Translations under genes and position numbers: made by a program | In this document: piece by piece, positions 47,226-64,000 of the stretch | How the letters are laid out: each line of letters starts with the position of its first letter | Numbering within the stretch: the stretch's first letter is position 1 | NCBI RefSeq assembly: GCF_045679555.1 | Contig: NC_092089.1 | Location: 1,688,663 to 1,752,662 of the forward strand | Length of the DNA: 64,000 nt | From: Salvelinus alpinus | Taxonomy: Eukaryota > Chordata > Actinopteri > Salmoniformes > Salmonidae | Direction of reading: 5' to 3' | The notes under the pieces: generated by a model | Database searches by the model: none | What the model was told of the DNA's origin: nothing | Seen by the model: only the letters and a program-made list of their open reading frames with translations

Positions 47226-47760
47226 TCTATGGCTTCCCTAGGGTGCTCATACCCATTCCATGGCACATGGTTTATGAATTGATACGCAAAACAACGCCGG
47301 ATTCAAAACTTCTAATTTTTCTATTTAAATTACTATACAAAATTCTTGCAACCAATAGAATGTTATATATATGGGGGATACAATCTTCCCAGCTCTGCAG
47401 ATTTTGCTGTGAGGAGGCAGTCATTAGATCAGATCATTTATTTAGGTATTGTCCATATGTAGCTCGTTTTTGGTCACAGGTCCAGGAATGGCTGAAGAAC
47501 TGCAACATTTGCCTAGAACTAACACTGTAGATAGCAATACTGGGTGATTTGAAAAGCCATAGTCAATCAATCAATAATATAATTATTATTTTAAATTTAC
47601 AATCTGTAGAAGCTATGAGAATAGAAAGGTTCAGTACTTTTGTCAAGCATCACTGCACAGTTGAAAAATATATGGCAAATAGAAATACAAAATGGATGGT
47701 GTTGAGAGATAGATGGGAGGGGTTGAATGGAGCTGAAGGGTGGGACTAATAACAAGATAA
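47226..47760 (+). mobile_element. LINE-1 ORF2 C-terminal fragment
   Basis: The open frame 47243-47530 has LYKILATNRMLYIWGI, then CRFCCEEAVIRSDHLFRYC and FWSQVQEWL. This is the zinc-binding C-terminal region typical of L1-clade ORF2, with CxxC and HxxxxC spacing. A stop at 47528 interrupts it and the frame resumes to about 47749 (KWMVLRDRWEGL). It is 5'-truncated. Confidence 0.75.
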
Positions 47761-50350
47761 CCAATGTAAAACATACAGGGTCTGTAAAATGTATATAGGT
47801 TCAGAAATAGCACAGTTACAAATAGAAATCAAACTGGATGGATATCAGAAATAGAGGAAGGACTAAAAACAAACAAAATATAACTATTGTAAAATAGATT
47901 GTGTCTGTAAAATGTGTATAAGATGTATAAACTGAAGGTAGAAGCCTAAGTGTTTATTAGTTTACTCCAATTGGGGGAAGGGTGGTAGGGTTTGCGGGAA
48001 AAATAAAGGTATATTCTAAAAGAAAAAGTATGTATGTCTATATAGGTATGTGTATGCATATGTGTATGTATATGGATATATATATTTACAAAAAAATATA
48101 TATGGGGGATTGGAAATGATGCAGACAATTACATTGATGGAAGCTACAATCTTTCCGCAATATTAAGCTGATCCACCCCTTAAGATTTAAAAAAATAAAT
48201 AAAGTAAAATAGTTAATAGCTATCCGAACTATCTGCATTTACCCTTTTAGCACTAACTCATTACATATGCTGCTGTTGCTGTTAATTATCTATCCTGTTG
48301 CCCAGTCACTTTATCCCTACCTATATGTACATATCTATCTCAATTACCACGTACCCCAGCACATTGACTCGGTACTGGTACCCCGTGTATATAGCCAAGT
48401 TATCGTTACTCATTGTGTATTTATTACTTGTTATTTTACTGCTGCTCTTTAATTACTTGTTTTTTTCTATTAGTTATCTTTTTTCTCTCTCTGCGTTGTT
48501 GGGAAGGGCCCATAAACAAGCCTTTCAATGTTAATCTACACCTGTTGTTTACGAAGCATGTGGCAAATACAATTTGATTCGATTTATTTGGATTTGCCAC
48601 TGTTTTTTAACCATTTACATGTACATACTGACCCAACTTATATTGCCTGTCAAAAGACTGTTGATACTATTTGTGCTTTGTGAACTATAATCATTTGAAA
48701 TTTGCTTAAAATCTCCATAGACTTCAAAGGGAAATGTGGGATTTGCCACTGCTCTTGATCCGTTTCAGCTAAAGACCAACACAACGTTCAAATGAATGAC
48801 TCGACATAGATAACTTCAACACAGCTTTTTGCTCCCATTCATACTTTATAAACTATAAAGCTTGTTGTATCCCCATTCATTTTAACGGCAGATTGCAGGC
48901 TTCAAAATTCTTAACTGAAATCCCTGCCACAGAACTTTCAGAATGTTCAAACTAAAACTTAAAAACACATTATATTGCTTAAGATACTATCTGACCTGGC
49001 GCCAGGATAAAGTGACTAAGGGGGGCAGTTGAAATCGGCAATGGGGCAAAACATTTGGGGGGGTTTTTGCATTGGAATTATATTGAATTATATTGAATTC
49101 TGATTATACTGTATAATCACACTATACCACAAGACTCCGAGACCATACAGCTAGGCCTTTTTGGTAATGAATATTACCTAAATGATCGATAGGGCAATTC
49201 ACCTATTACAAACAGCCTATTTGAATGCAGTCGTACACAGCTGTTTTACCAAAAATAATGCAAACTAAATGCTGAAAGTTGTAGCCTAGTTATCCATGCA
49301 TGTAAACAAAAATACTGAATAGCAGTTTGGCTTAGAATACCGAAAACTGCAAGCAGAACAAAACAAAGAAACAGTGGTACCAACTAGTAGGAGTAGTAAA
49401 CAAAATATCAGATGAATAAAGGCATGACACAATCTATATTTAGGCTAGTTACATTAACAGTAAATAAACGCAGTAAACCAAAGATGAACGGAGATCCAAA
49501 ACATAGCCTACAGCAGGTTCCCCAACTGGCGGCCCACGGGACAAATTTGTCTGTTAAGTAATACTGCAAGACAGCACAGCAAATAAATGTACTTTTTGGC
49601 CTAAATTAAAACCTACAGGGTTGGGTCAAATCCAATACAACACAGAGTGAAACCCTTTTCTATTTTCAAGTATTGCAGCATGATGTTATGGCTATGCTTG
49701 TCATTGGTAGGGATTGGGGAGTTTGTCAGGATCAAAAGAAATATGAAAGGAACAAAGCCCAGGTAAAAAGTTAGTCTTCGGAAAACCTGACCCTGGGATA
49801 GTTTTATTTTTCAGCTAGACAATTGCACACATTTTAATGCCAAAGACACACCAGAATGGATTGCCAAGAGGTGACAAGGTTTAAATATCACTTCCCATCA
49901 ATAATCCTCAACCAACAATGCACTAAGCCTGAGTAATTTGGACAAAATCCATGGATATACTGTGTTACCCTAAGAGTTGTGCAAAATTGGTAGAATCTTA
50001 AAAATTATTTACAGATGTAATGGCTGCCAAAGGTGCTTCCACCAAGTACTACCCTGAGGAGGAGGTGGGGGGGGGGGGTGTTACCTATCAAATTATGACA
50101 TTTATTTATTGGAACATTTTCTAGAACTTCTTCACTTTTAAAATGTGGAGGTTGTGTAGGTCTGTAGGACAAAATCTAATGTAACCCGTTTTAGCAAAAT
50201 GTGAAAAAAGTTCAAGGGGGTGTAGCCTCTCCTTTGGCACTGTATATTTTGCTGACGTACACCAGTGGGTTTTGGCGTACACTATGCTAATATGAAAACA
50301 TTTAATTTAGGAAATGGTATCACCCTCTAACTTAATTATCCCTTTTACTT
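47760..50350. other. Gene-free repeat-derived stretch
   Basis: 48190-48600 is a LINE 3' tail (acttgttattttactgctgc and tggcaaatacaatttgattc). 49620-50250 looks like a worn Tc1-like relic (gcagcatgatgttatggcta, matching a similar relic at 54130). A G-run is at about 50066-50078. The remainder, 48600-49620, shows no gene; it includes a common repeat piece (ccccaactggcggcccacgg). Confidence 0.5.
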
Positions 50351-50550
50351 AAAAATAATAATTGAAAAGTGGATCAAGGGAATGAACTCAGCAGTACAGA
50401 GGCAACCTTTTACGCCAATTCATTTTATATTTGCAGGCCGATGGCAACTTTGTGCTCTACAGTTGGAGTCGGGTTCTCTGGGAATCAAACTCTGAACACA
50501 GATGCTCATGCGCTCATCCTCCAACAGGATGGCAACCTGGTCATCTACAC

Positions 50551-50656
50551 CAGGGTATCCCAAAATCAGTCCTGCTGAGTCAGTTGTGTAGTGCCAAGGC
50601 AAGAAAAACTAAACGTGCACCCAGGGGGGCCCCAGGACCGAGTTTGGGAAACCCTG
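50551..50656. mobile_element. hAT-type MITE in the lectin exon
   Basis: This 106-bp element begins cagggtatcccaaa and ends tttgggaaaccctg. It is flanked by the 8-bp duplication atctacac (50543-50550 and 50657-50664). Same family as 14990-15331. The target is lectin coding sequence (VIYT). Confidence 0.88.
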
Positions 50657-50741
50657 ATCTACACCACACAGGGCCATCCCACAGGCCACCCAACAATGCA
50701 CAAAGAGGTCAACTCACCCTCACTGACGAAGATGCCCCGGT

Positions 50742-50970
50742 GCTCTAGTCCCAGAAATGTGGTCTGGTGCTCTACAGTCCCAGAAATGTGGTCTGGTGCT
50801 CTACAGTCCCAGAAATGTGGTCTGGTGCTCTACAGTCCCAGAAATGTGGTCTGGTGCTCTACAGTCCCAGAAATGTGGTCTGGTGCTCTACAGTCCCAGA
50901 AATGTGGTCTGGTGCTCTACAGTCCTAGAAATGTGGTCTGGTGCTCTACAGTCCCAGAAATGTGGTCTGG
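50742..50970 (+). repeat. 29-bp minisatellite of lectin coding sequence
   Basis: Eight copies of a 29-bp unit (ctctacagtcccagaaatgt plus ggtctggtg) encode VLYSPRNVVW in one frame. Because 29 is not a multiple of three, the frame rotates from copy to copy, and all three frames stay open across much of it. The first copy lacks two bases and gives TAG. Confidence 0.92.
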
Positions 50971-51643
50971 AGGTCTCGTGAAGACACTAGTAATGAGGCA
51001 GAGTAACATCTTCACTTTATCATACCTGTCTATATCTACCACTAAAATGTGTATTCAAAAGCCTTGATGTTTTTTAACCCTTTGATTTGGTAAAATAAAA
51101 ATGTGTTGACTTTTAAAGTAGTGGTTTGTGTTGTAATTCTGCACATTGTGCCAGATACTCTCTATATTCAAGACAAACATCACTACTAACTTTTCATCAT
51201 GAAGAGAATAGCTTTATTGGCTCATATAAGAGAACATGAGATCTGACTGTTTTTCATGTACATTTTTATTATGAAAAAGACACTATACACTATCATGCAT
51301 CACACCAGAATCATTTATGGAGGGATACACACATATACATGGATTATAACATTGCAGTTATGTGTGAGTCTGTATTGGCGTTTGTCCCATAGAAAATGAT
51401 AGAGGCCGCTAGTGGCCTTGATTCTGCGTGGGCAGCACCATTGAGTGCTTCCACCATGCTTCCGCAATTTCAAAGTAGTCAACTGAGTGGGGATTCCTAT
51501 GGGTTGTAGCCTCAATAGCGCTGCCCATGCTGTCACAGACGCTGTAAAGGCACAGATATAAAGATGAGTCCTCTATCTATCTCTATGGTTTGTCCATGAT
51601 TATGGGTGTGTGTGAGTGGGAGGGTGTGGGCCCATGTGTGATG

Positions 51644-58176
<6,533 letters not shown>

Positions 58177-58660
58177 CTGTCCGTGACATCATCACATTCC
58201 ACAGGTAAGAGGCAGATGTATATGTTGAGCATCTATCATAGTCCAAAACGTGTACGCCTAAGCACAGCAGTGTTCTAGAATTTAGGACCGTTAGAATGAA
58301 CTACAGTACAGTGGTGAAGCACAAAACACATTTTTACTAGTACCAGCACATCTCCAGAAAGAAATGTACTGTATACTTTTCAAAATGCATTGATCACATG
58401 GAAACTGACATCCCAATGCATCTTAAATGTTAATAAATATTCATAGCTAGCACTAGCTCAAGATGTACTCTTAAGGAGCCTAACACCACCGTTACTCCTT
58501 AAGGTCCAAGGACCTTATGTTATTTTCAGACTGGCTCTGGCAGCCAAAACCTCTATCTAAACGCCAATCGATTCTCAAATGCGATACTAGAAAAATAAAG
58601 CCATTTACTTTTATATCACATCAAAAGAATTTAACAAATGCAAAATACACACATACTGTA

Positions 58661-58841
58661 CACCACAGGAGGATGGTGGCACCTTAATTGGGGAGGACAG
58701 GCTCGTGGTAATGGCTGGAGCGTAATAAGTGGAATGGTATCAAATAAATAAAACATGGCTTCCAGGTGTTTGATGCCATTCCATTAGCTCCTTTCCAGTC
58801 ATTATTATGAACCGTCCTCCCCTCAGCGGCCTCCACTACTG
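58661..58841. mobile_element. Palindromic MITE-like repeat
   Basis: About 180 bp with two complementary halves (ggaggatggtggcacc and ggaggacaggctcgtggtaa at the left; their counterparts gaaccgtcctcccctcag and ggcctccac at the right). I recognise it as a common salmonid interspersed repeat. It lies in dap3 upstream intron sequence. Confidence 0.6.
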
Positions 58842-58849
58842 TATATTGT

Positions 58850-61110
58850 TTTTTAAATGTTATTTCACCTTTATTTAACGAGTTAGGCTAGTTGAGAAGA
58901 AGTTCTCATTTTCAACTGCGACCTGGCCAAGATAAAGCCAAGCAGTGCGACACAAACAACAGAGTTACACATGGAATGAACAAACATGTAGTCAATAATA
59001 CAATAGAAAAAAGTATATATACAGTGTGTGCAAATGAGGTAGGATAAGGGAGGTAAGGCAATAAATAGGCCATTGTGGCGAAATAATTACAATTTAGCAA
59101 TTAAACACTGGAGTGATAGATGTGTAGAAGATGAGTATGTAAGTAGAGATACTGGGGTGCAAAGGAGCAAAATAAATAACAGTATGGGGGATGAGGTAGC
59201 TGGATGGGCTATTTACAGATGGGCTATGTACAGGTGCAGTGATCTGCTCTGATAGCTGGTGCTTAAAGTTAGTGAGGGAGATATGGGTCTCCAGCTTCAG
59301 TGATTTTTGCAGTTCGTTCCAGTCATTGGCAGCAGAGAACTGGAAGGAAAGGCGGCCAAAGGAGGAATTAGCTTTGGGGATGACAAGTGAGATATACCTG
59401 ATGGAGCGCGTGCTACGGGTGGGTGCTGCTATGGTGACCAGTGAGCTGAGATAAGGTGGTGCTTTACCTAGCAAAGACTTATAGATGACCTGGAGCCAGT
59501 GGGTTTGGCAACGAATATGAAGCGAGGGCCATCCAACAAGCGCATACAGGTCACAGTGGTGGGTGGTATATGGGGCTTTGGTGACAAAACAGATGGCACT
59601 GTGATAGACTGCATCCAATTTGCTGAGTAGAGTGTTGGAGGCTAATTTGTAAATGACATCACCGAAGTCAAGGATCGGCAGGATAGTCAGTTTTACGAGG
59701 GTATGTTTGGCAGCATGAGTGAAGGATGCTTTGTTGCGAAATAGGAATCCGATTCTAGATTTAATTTTGATTTGGAGATGCTTAATGTGAGTCTGGAAGG
59801 AGAGTTTACAGTCTAACCAGACACCTAGGTATTTGTAGTTGTCCACATATTCTAAGTCAGAACCGTCCAAAGTAGTGATGCTGGACGGGCAGGCCGGTGT
59901 GGGCAGCGATCGGTTGAAGTGCATGCATTTCGTTTTACTTGCATTTAAGAGCAGTTGGAGGCCACGGAAGGAGTGTTGTATGGCATTGAAGCTCGTCTGG
60001 AGGTTAGTTAACACAGTGTCCAAAGAAGGGCCAGAAGTATACAAAATGGTGTCATCTGCGTAGAGGTAGATCAGAGAATCACCCGCAGCAAGAGCAACAT
60101 CATTGATATATACAGAGAAAAGAGGCGGCCCGAGAATTGAACTCTGTGTCACCCCCATAGAGACTGCCAGATGTCCGGACAACAGGCCCTCCGATTTGAC
60201 ACAGTGAACTCTGTCTGGGAAGTAGTTGGTGAAACAGGCGAGGCAGTCATTTGAGAAACCAAGGCTGTTGAGTCTGCCGATAAGAATGTGGTGATTGACA
60301 GAGTCGAAAGCCTTGGCCAGGTTGATGAATACAGCTGCACAGTATTGTCTCTTATGGATGGCGGGTATGATATCGTTTAGGACCTTGAGCGTGGCTGGGG
60401 TGCACCCATGACCAGCTTGGAAACCAGATTGCATAGCGGAGAAGGTACGGTGGGATTCGAAATGGTCGGTGATCTGTTTGTTAACTTGGCTTTCGAAGAC
60501 CTTAGAAAGGCAGGGAAGGATAGATATAGGTCTGTAGCAGTTTGGGTCTAGAGTGTCACCACCTTTGAAGAGGGGGATGACCGCGGCAGCTTTCCAATCT
60601 TTGGGGATCTCAGACGATACGAAAGAGAGGTTGAACAGGCTAGTAATAGGGGTTACAACAATTTCAACAGATAATTTTAGAGAGGGTCCAGACGGTCTAG
60701 CCCGGCTGATTTGTAGGGGTCCAGATTTTGCAGCTCTTTCAGAACATCAGCTATCTGGATTTGGGTGAACGAGAAATGGGGGAGGCTTGGGCAAGTTGCT
60801 GTGGGGGGATGCAAGGCTGTTGACCGGGGTAGGGGTAGCCAGGTGGAAAGCATGGCCAACCCTAGAACAATGCTTATTGAAATTCTCAATTATCATGGAT
60901 TTATCGGTGGTGACAGTGTTTCCTAGGCTCAGTACAGTGGGCAGCTGCACCGGCTTTATCACAGATGCAGCCAACAGTATTTTTCAGTGACAACACATTT
61001 CGGGCGGACTTCTTCCATTACACACGGGTTCGGAGGATGCTAAACAGCACAGGTATCCGGTCCTTGTCTTCTGTAAACATACTAACCCTATAAAAAGCTG
61101 CGTAACAATT
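58850..61110 (-). mobile_element. LINE with reverse transcriptase, 5'-truncated
   Basis: On the - strand a 446-codon frame (60434-59094) holds reverse transcriptase blocks: QSGFQAGHGCTPA, VFINLAKAFDSVNH, YLYADDTILY (catalytic YADD) and NYKYLGVWLD. Upstream pieces in the same strand (about 60974-60450) include SAGLDRLDP and the CLSKVFESQ region but contain a stop or frame break near 60690. No endonuclease domain remains. Family is L2/CR1-like or Rex-like by style, not resolved. 58850-59093 is its 3' UTR. Confidence 0.88.
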
Positions 61111-61124
61111 TTTATATATATATA

Positions 61125-62358
61125 CTGCTCAAAAAAATAAAGGGAACACTAAAATAACACATCCTAGATCTGAATGAATGAAATATTCTTATTAAATACT
61201 TTTTTCTTTACATTAGTTGAATGTGCTGACAACAAAATCACACAAAAATTATCAATGGAAATCAAATTTATCAACCCATGGAGGTCTGGATTTGGAGTCA
61301 CACTCAAAATTAAAGTGGAAAACCACACTACAGGCTGATCCAACTTTGATGTAATGTCCTTAAAACAAGTCAAAATGAGGCTCAGTAGTGTGTGGCCTCC
61401 ACGTGCCTGTATGACCTCCCTACAACGCCTGGGCATGCTCCTGATGAGGTGGCGGATGGTCTCCTGAGGGATCTCCTCCCAGACCTGGACTAAAGCATCC
61501 GCCAACTCCTGGACAGTCTGTGGTGCAACGTGGCGTTGGTGGATGGAGCGAGACATGATGTCCCAGATGTGCTCAATTGGATTCAGGTCTGGGGAACGGG
61601 CGGGCCAGTCCATAGCATCAATGCCTTCCTCTTGCAGGAACTGCTGACACACTCCAGCCACATGAGGTCTAGCATTGTCTTGCATTAGGAGGAACCCAGG
61701 GCCAACCGCACCAGCATATGGTCTCACAAGGGCTCTGAGGATCTCATCTCGGTACCTAATGGCAGTCAGGCTACCTCTGGCGAGCACATGGAGGGCTGTG
61801 CGGCCCCCCAAAGATATGCCACCCCACACCATGACTGACCCACCTCCAAACCGGTCATGCTGGAGGATGTTGCAGGCAGCAGAACGTTCTCCACAGCGTC
61901 TCCAGACTCTGTCACATGTGCTCAGTGTGAACCTGCTTTCATCTGCGAATTTGCCAATCTTGGTGTTCTCTGGCAAATGCCAAACGTCCTGCACGGTGTT
62001 GGGCTGTAAGCACAACCCCCACCTGTGGAGGTCGGGCCCTCATACCACCCTCATGGAGTCTGTTTCTGACCGTTTGAGCAGACACATGCACATTTGTGGC
62101 CTGCTGGAGGTCATTTTGCAGGGCTCTGGCAGTGCTCCTCCTTGCACAAAGGCGTAGGTAGCGGTCCTGCTGCTGGGTTGTTGGCCTCCTAATTGCCTAT
62201 AATTTCCACCTGTTGTCTATTCCATTTGCACAACAGCATGTGAAATTTATTGTCAATCAGTGTTGCTTCCTAAGTGGACAGTTTGATTTCACAGAAGTGT
62301 GATTGACTTGGAGTTACATTGTGTTGTTTAAGTGTTCCCTTTATTTTTTTGAGCAGTG
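61125..62358 (-). mobile_element. Tc1-like transposon, internal deletion
   Basis: Its ends contain tgctcaaaaaaataaaggga and the complement. A 283-codon frame on the - strand (62015-61164) has FADESRF, MQDNARPHVAG and SPDLNPIEHIWD, that is, all three parts of the catalytic core. The N-terminal DNA-binding part is cut away near 62185, and the frame runs past the normal stop into the right end. It is probably inactive. It abuts the next element across TATATA. Confidence 0.9.
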
Positions 62359-62364
62359 TATATA

Positions 62365-63934
62365 CACTGCTCAAAAAAATAAAGGGAACACTTAAACAAC
62401 ACAATGTAACTCCAAGTCAATCACACTTCTGTGAAATCAAACTGTCCACTTAGGAAGCAACACTGATTGACAATAAATTTCACATGCTGTTGTGCAAATG
62501 GAATAGACAAAAGGTGGAAATTATAGGCAATTAGCAAGACACCCCCAAAAAAGGAGTGATTCTGCAGGTGGTGACCACAGACCACTTCTCAGTTCCTATG
62601 CTTCCTGGCTGATGTTTTGGTCACTTTTGAATGCTGGCGGTGCTCTCACTCTAGTGGTAGCATGAGACGGAGTCTACAACCCACACAAGTGGCTCAGGTA
62701 GTGCAGTTCATCCAGGATGGCACATCAATGCAAGCTGTGGCAAAAAGGTTTGCTGTGTCTGTCAGCGTAGTGTCCAGAGCATTGAGGCGCTACCAGGAGA
62801 CAGGCCAGTACATCAGGAGACGTGGAGGAGGCCGTAGGAGGGCAACAACCCAGCAGCAGGACCGCTACCTCCGCCTTTGTGCAAGGAGGTGCACTGCCAG
62901 AGCCCTGCAAAATGACCTCCAGCAGGCCACAAATGTGCATGTGTCTGCTCAAACGGTCAGAAACAGACTCCATGAGGGTGGTATGAGGGCCCGACGTCCA
63001 CAGGTGGGGGTTGTGCTTACAGCCCAACACCGTGCAGGACGTTTGGCATTTGCCAGAGAACACCAAGATTGGCAAATTCGCCATTGGCGCCCTGTGCTCT
63101 TCACAGATGAAAGCAGGTTCACACTGAGCACATGAGCACATGTGACAGACGTGACAGAGTCTGGAGACGCCGTGGAGAACGTTCTGCTGCCTGCAACATC
63201 CTCCAGCATGACCGGTTTGGCGATGGGTCAGTCATGGTGTGGGGTGGCATTTCTTTGTGGGGCCGCACAGCCCTCCATGTGCTCGCCAGAGGTAGCCTGA
63301 CTGCCATTAGGTACCGAGATGAGATCCTCAGACTCATTGTGAGACCATATGCTGACACATGCACATTTGTGGCCTGCTGGAGGTCATTTTGCAGGGCTCT
63401 GGCAGTGCACCTCCTTGCACAAAGGCGGAGGTAGCGGTCCTGCTGCTGGGTTGTTGCCCTCCTACGGCCTCCTCCACGTCTCCTGATGTACTGGCCTGTC
63501 TCCTGGTAGCGCCTCAATGCTCTGGACACTACGCTGACAGACACAGCAAACCTTTTTGCCACAGCTCGCATTGATGTGCCATCCTGGATGAACTGCACTA
63601 CCTGAGCCACTTGTGTGGGTTGTAGACTCCGTCTCATGCTACCACTAGAGTGAGAGCACCGCCAGCATTCAAAAGTGACCAAAACATCAGCCAGGAAGCA
63701 TAGGAACTGAGAAGTGGTCTGTGGTCACCACCTGCAGAATCACTCCTTTTTTGGGGGTGTCTTGCTAATTGCCTATAATTTCCACCTTTTGTCTATTCCA
63801 TTTGCACAACAGCATGTGAAATTTATTGTCAATCAGTGTTGCTTCCTAAGTGGACAGTTTGATTTCACAGAAGTGTGATTGACTTGGAGTTACATTGTGT
63901 TGTTTAAGTGTTCCCTTTATTTTTTTGAGCAGTG
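62365..63934. mobile_element. Fold-back Tc1-like element with 581-bp arms
   Basis: 62365-62945 and 63354-63934 are reverse complements of each other. I saw a single difference, which changes Q to R in SMQAVAKRF / SMRAVAKRF. Each arm carries the terminal repeat and the transposase N terminus ([20 protein letters not shown], then an HTH). The 408-bp centre carries the middle of the transposase ([10 protein letters not shown] to IRYRDEIL) in + orientation. The catalytic C terminus is missing, replaced by the inverted arm. Confidence 0.94.
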
Positions 63935-63965
<31 letters not shown>

Positions 63966-63966
<1 letters not shown>

Positions 63967-64000
63967 TAGTACAAGTCAAAAGTTTAGACACGATTACTCA
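63966..64000 (+). mobile_element. Start of another Tc1-like terminal repeat
   Basis: The last bases (gtacaagtcaaaagtttaga) resemble the outer repeat at 17783 and 54734. The element continues beyond the window edge. A (CA)n tract lies just before it. Confidence 0.6.

Larger units (their letters stand above)
50431..51006 (+). pseudogene. Lily-type (B-lectin) mannose-binding lectin relic
   Basis: After an AG acceptor at 50430 the sequence reads ADGNFVLYSW, then, one frame over, NTDAHALILQQDGNLVIY, and later QRGQLTLTDEDAPVL. These are three QxDxNxVxY-like mannose-binding motifs of the monocot/fish lily-type lectin fold. The last unit continues VLYSPRNVVW and a stop at 51004-51006, with AATAAA at 51094. 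It is broken by a frameshift, a MITE (50551-50656), a stop at the first repeat and a 29-bp tandem expansion. It is probably a dead gene tail, although earlier exons could lie in other sequence. Tail to tail with dap3. Confidence 0.65.

Noticed and set aside
61164-62015. Active transposase
   Set aside because: The catalytic motifs are present, but the N-terminal DNA-binding region is deleted and the C terminus runs into non-coding end sequence.

Overview
The window is vertebrate nuclear DNA, most likely from a salmonid fish. The evidence is spliced genes with fish-like protein sequence, many decayed Tc1/mariner elements (one with the double direct repeats in its ends seen in the Sleeping Beauty lineage), tRNA-derived SINEs with the tail typical of salmonids, and very large minisatellites. 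The species was recognised from repeat style and not tested by a search.

Five protein-coding genes can be built exon by exon with consistent splice phases. In order they are the 3' end of itga10 (+, 1395-6543), complete polr3c (-, 8232-13602, 543 aa), complete rnf115 (+, 14008-22684, about 325 aa), complete gba1 glucocerebrosidase (-, 24725-33029, 519 aa) and nearly complete dap3/mrps29 (-, 51644-58176; its first exon or exons lie outside the window). polr3c and rnf115 are head to head across about 400 bp. rnf115 and gba1 are tail to tail with their poly(A) signals about 90 bp apart. A broken lily-type lectin relic lies tail to tail with dap3. The genes serve cell-matrix adhesion (integrin alpha 10), RNA polymerase III transcription, ubiquitin ligation, lysosomal glycolipid breakdown and mitochondrial translation. 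They share a neighbourhood, not a pathway.

Between gba1 and dap3 (33-51 kb) no intact gene was found. This stretch holds a 4.8-kb array of a 48-bp repeat (about 99 copies), solo LTRs, Tc1 and hAT elements, a LINE-1 fragment, and at least three scrambled partial copies of dap3. From 58.8 kb to the right edge there is a LINE reverse transcriptase and two abutting Tc1-like elements. The second of these is a fold-back palindrome with two 581-bp arms.

The most unusual pattern is that several minisatellites are built from the end of an exon plus its 5' splice site. The clearest is gba1 exon 9, where the last codons and the donor site are repeated 49 times. Next to the exon the unit is 36 bp, so each extra donor would add exactly 12 codons in frame. 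A second gba1 exon end (exon 5) seeded a local repeat and another array 14 kb away. An unidentified exon-like segment at 35.3 kb and a polr3c exon end show the same arrangement. dap3 also appears to have lost a GT donor that survives in its pseudogene copy, with an in-phase substitute 39 nt downstream.
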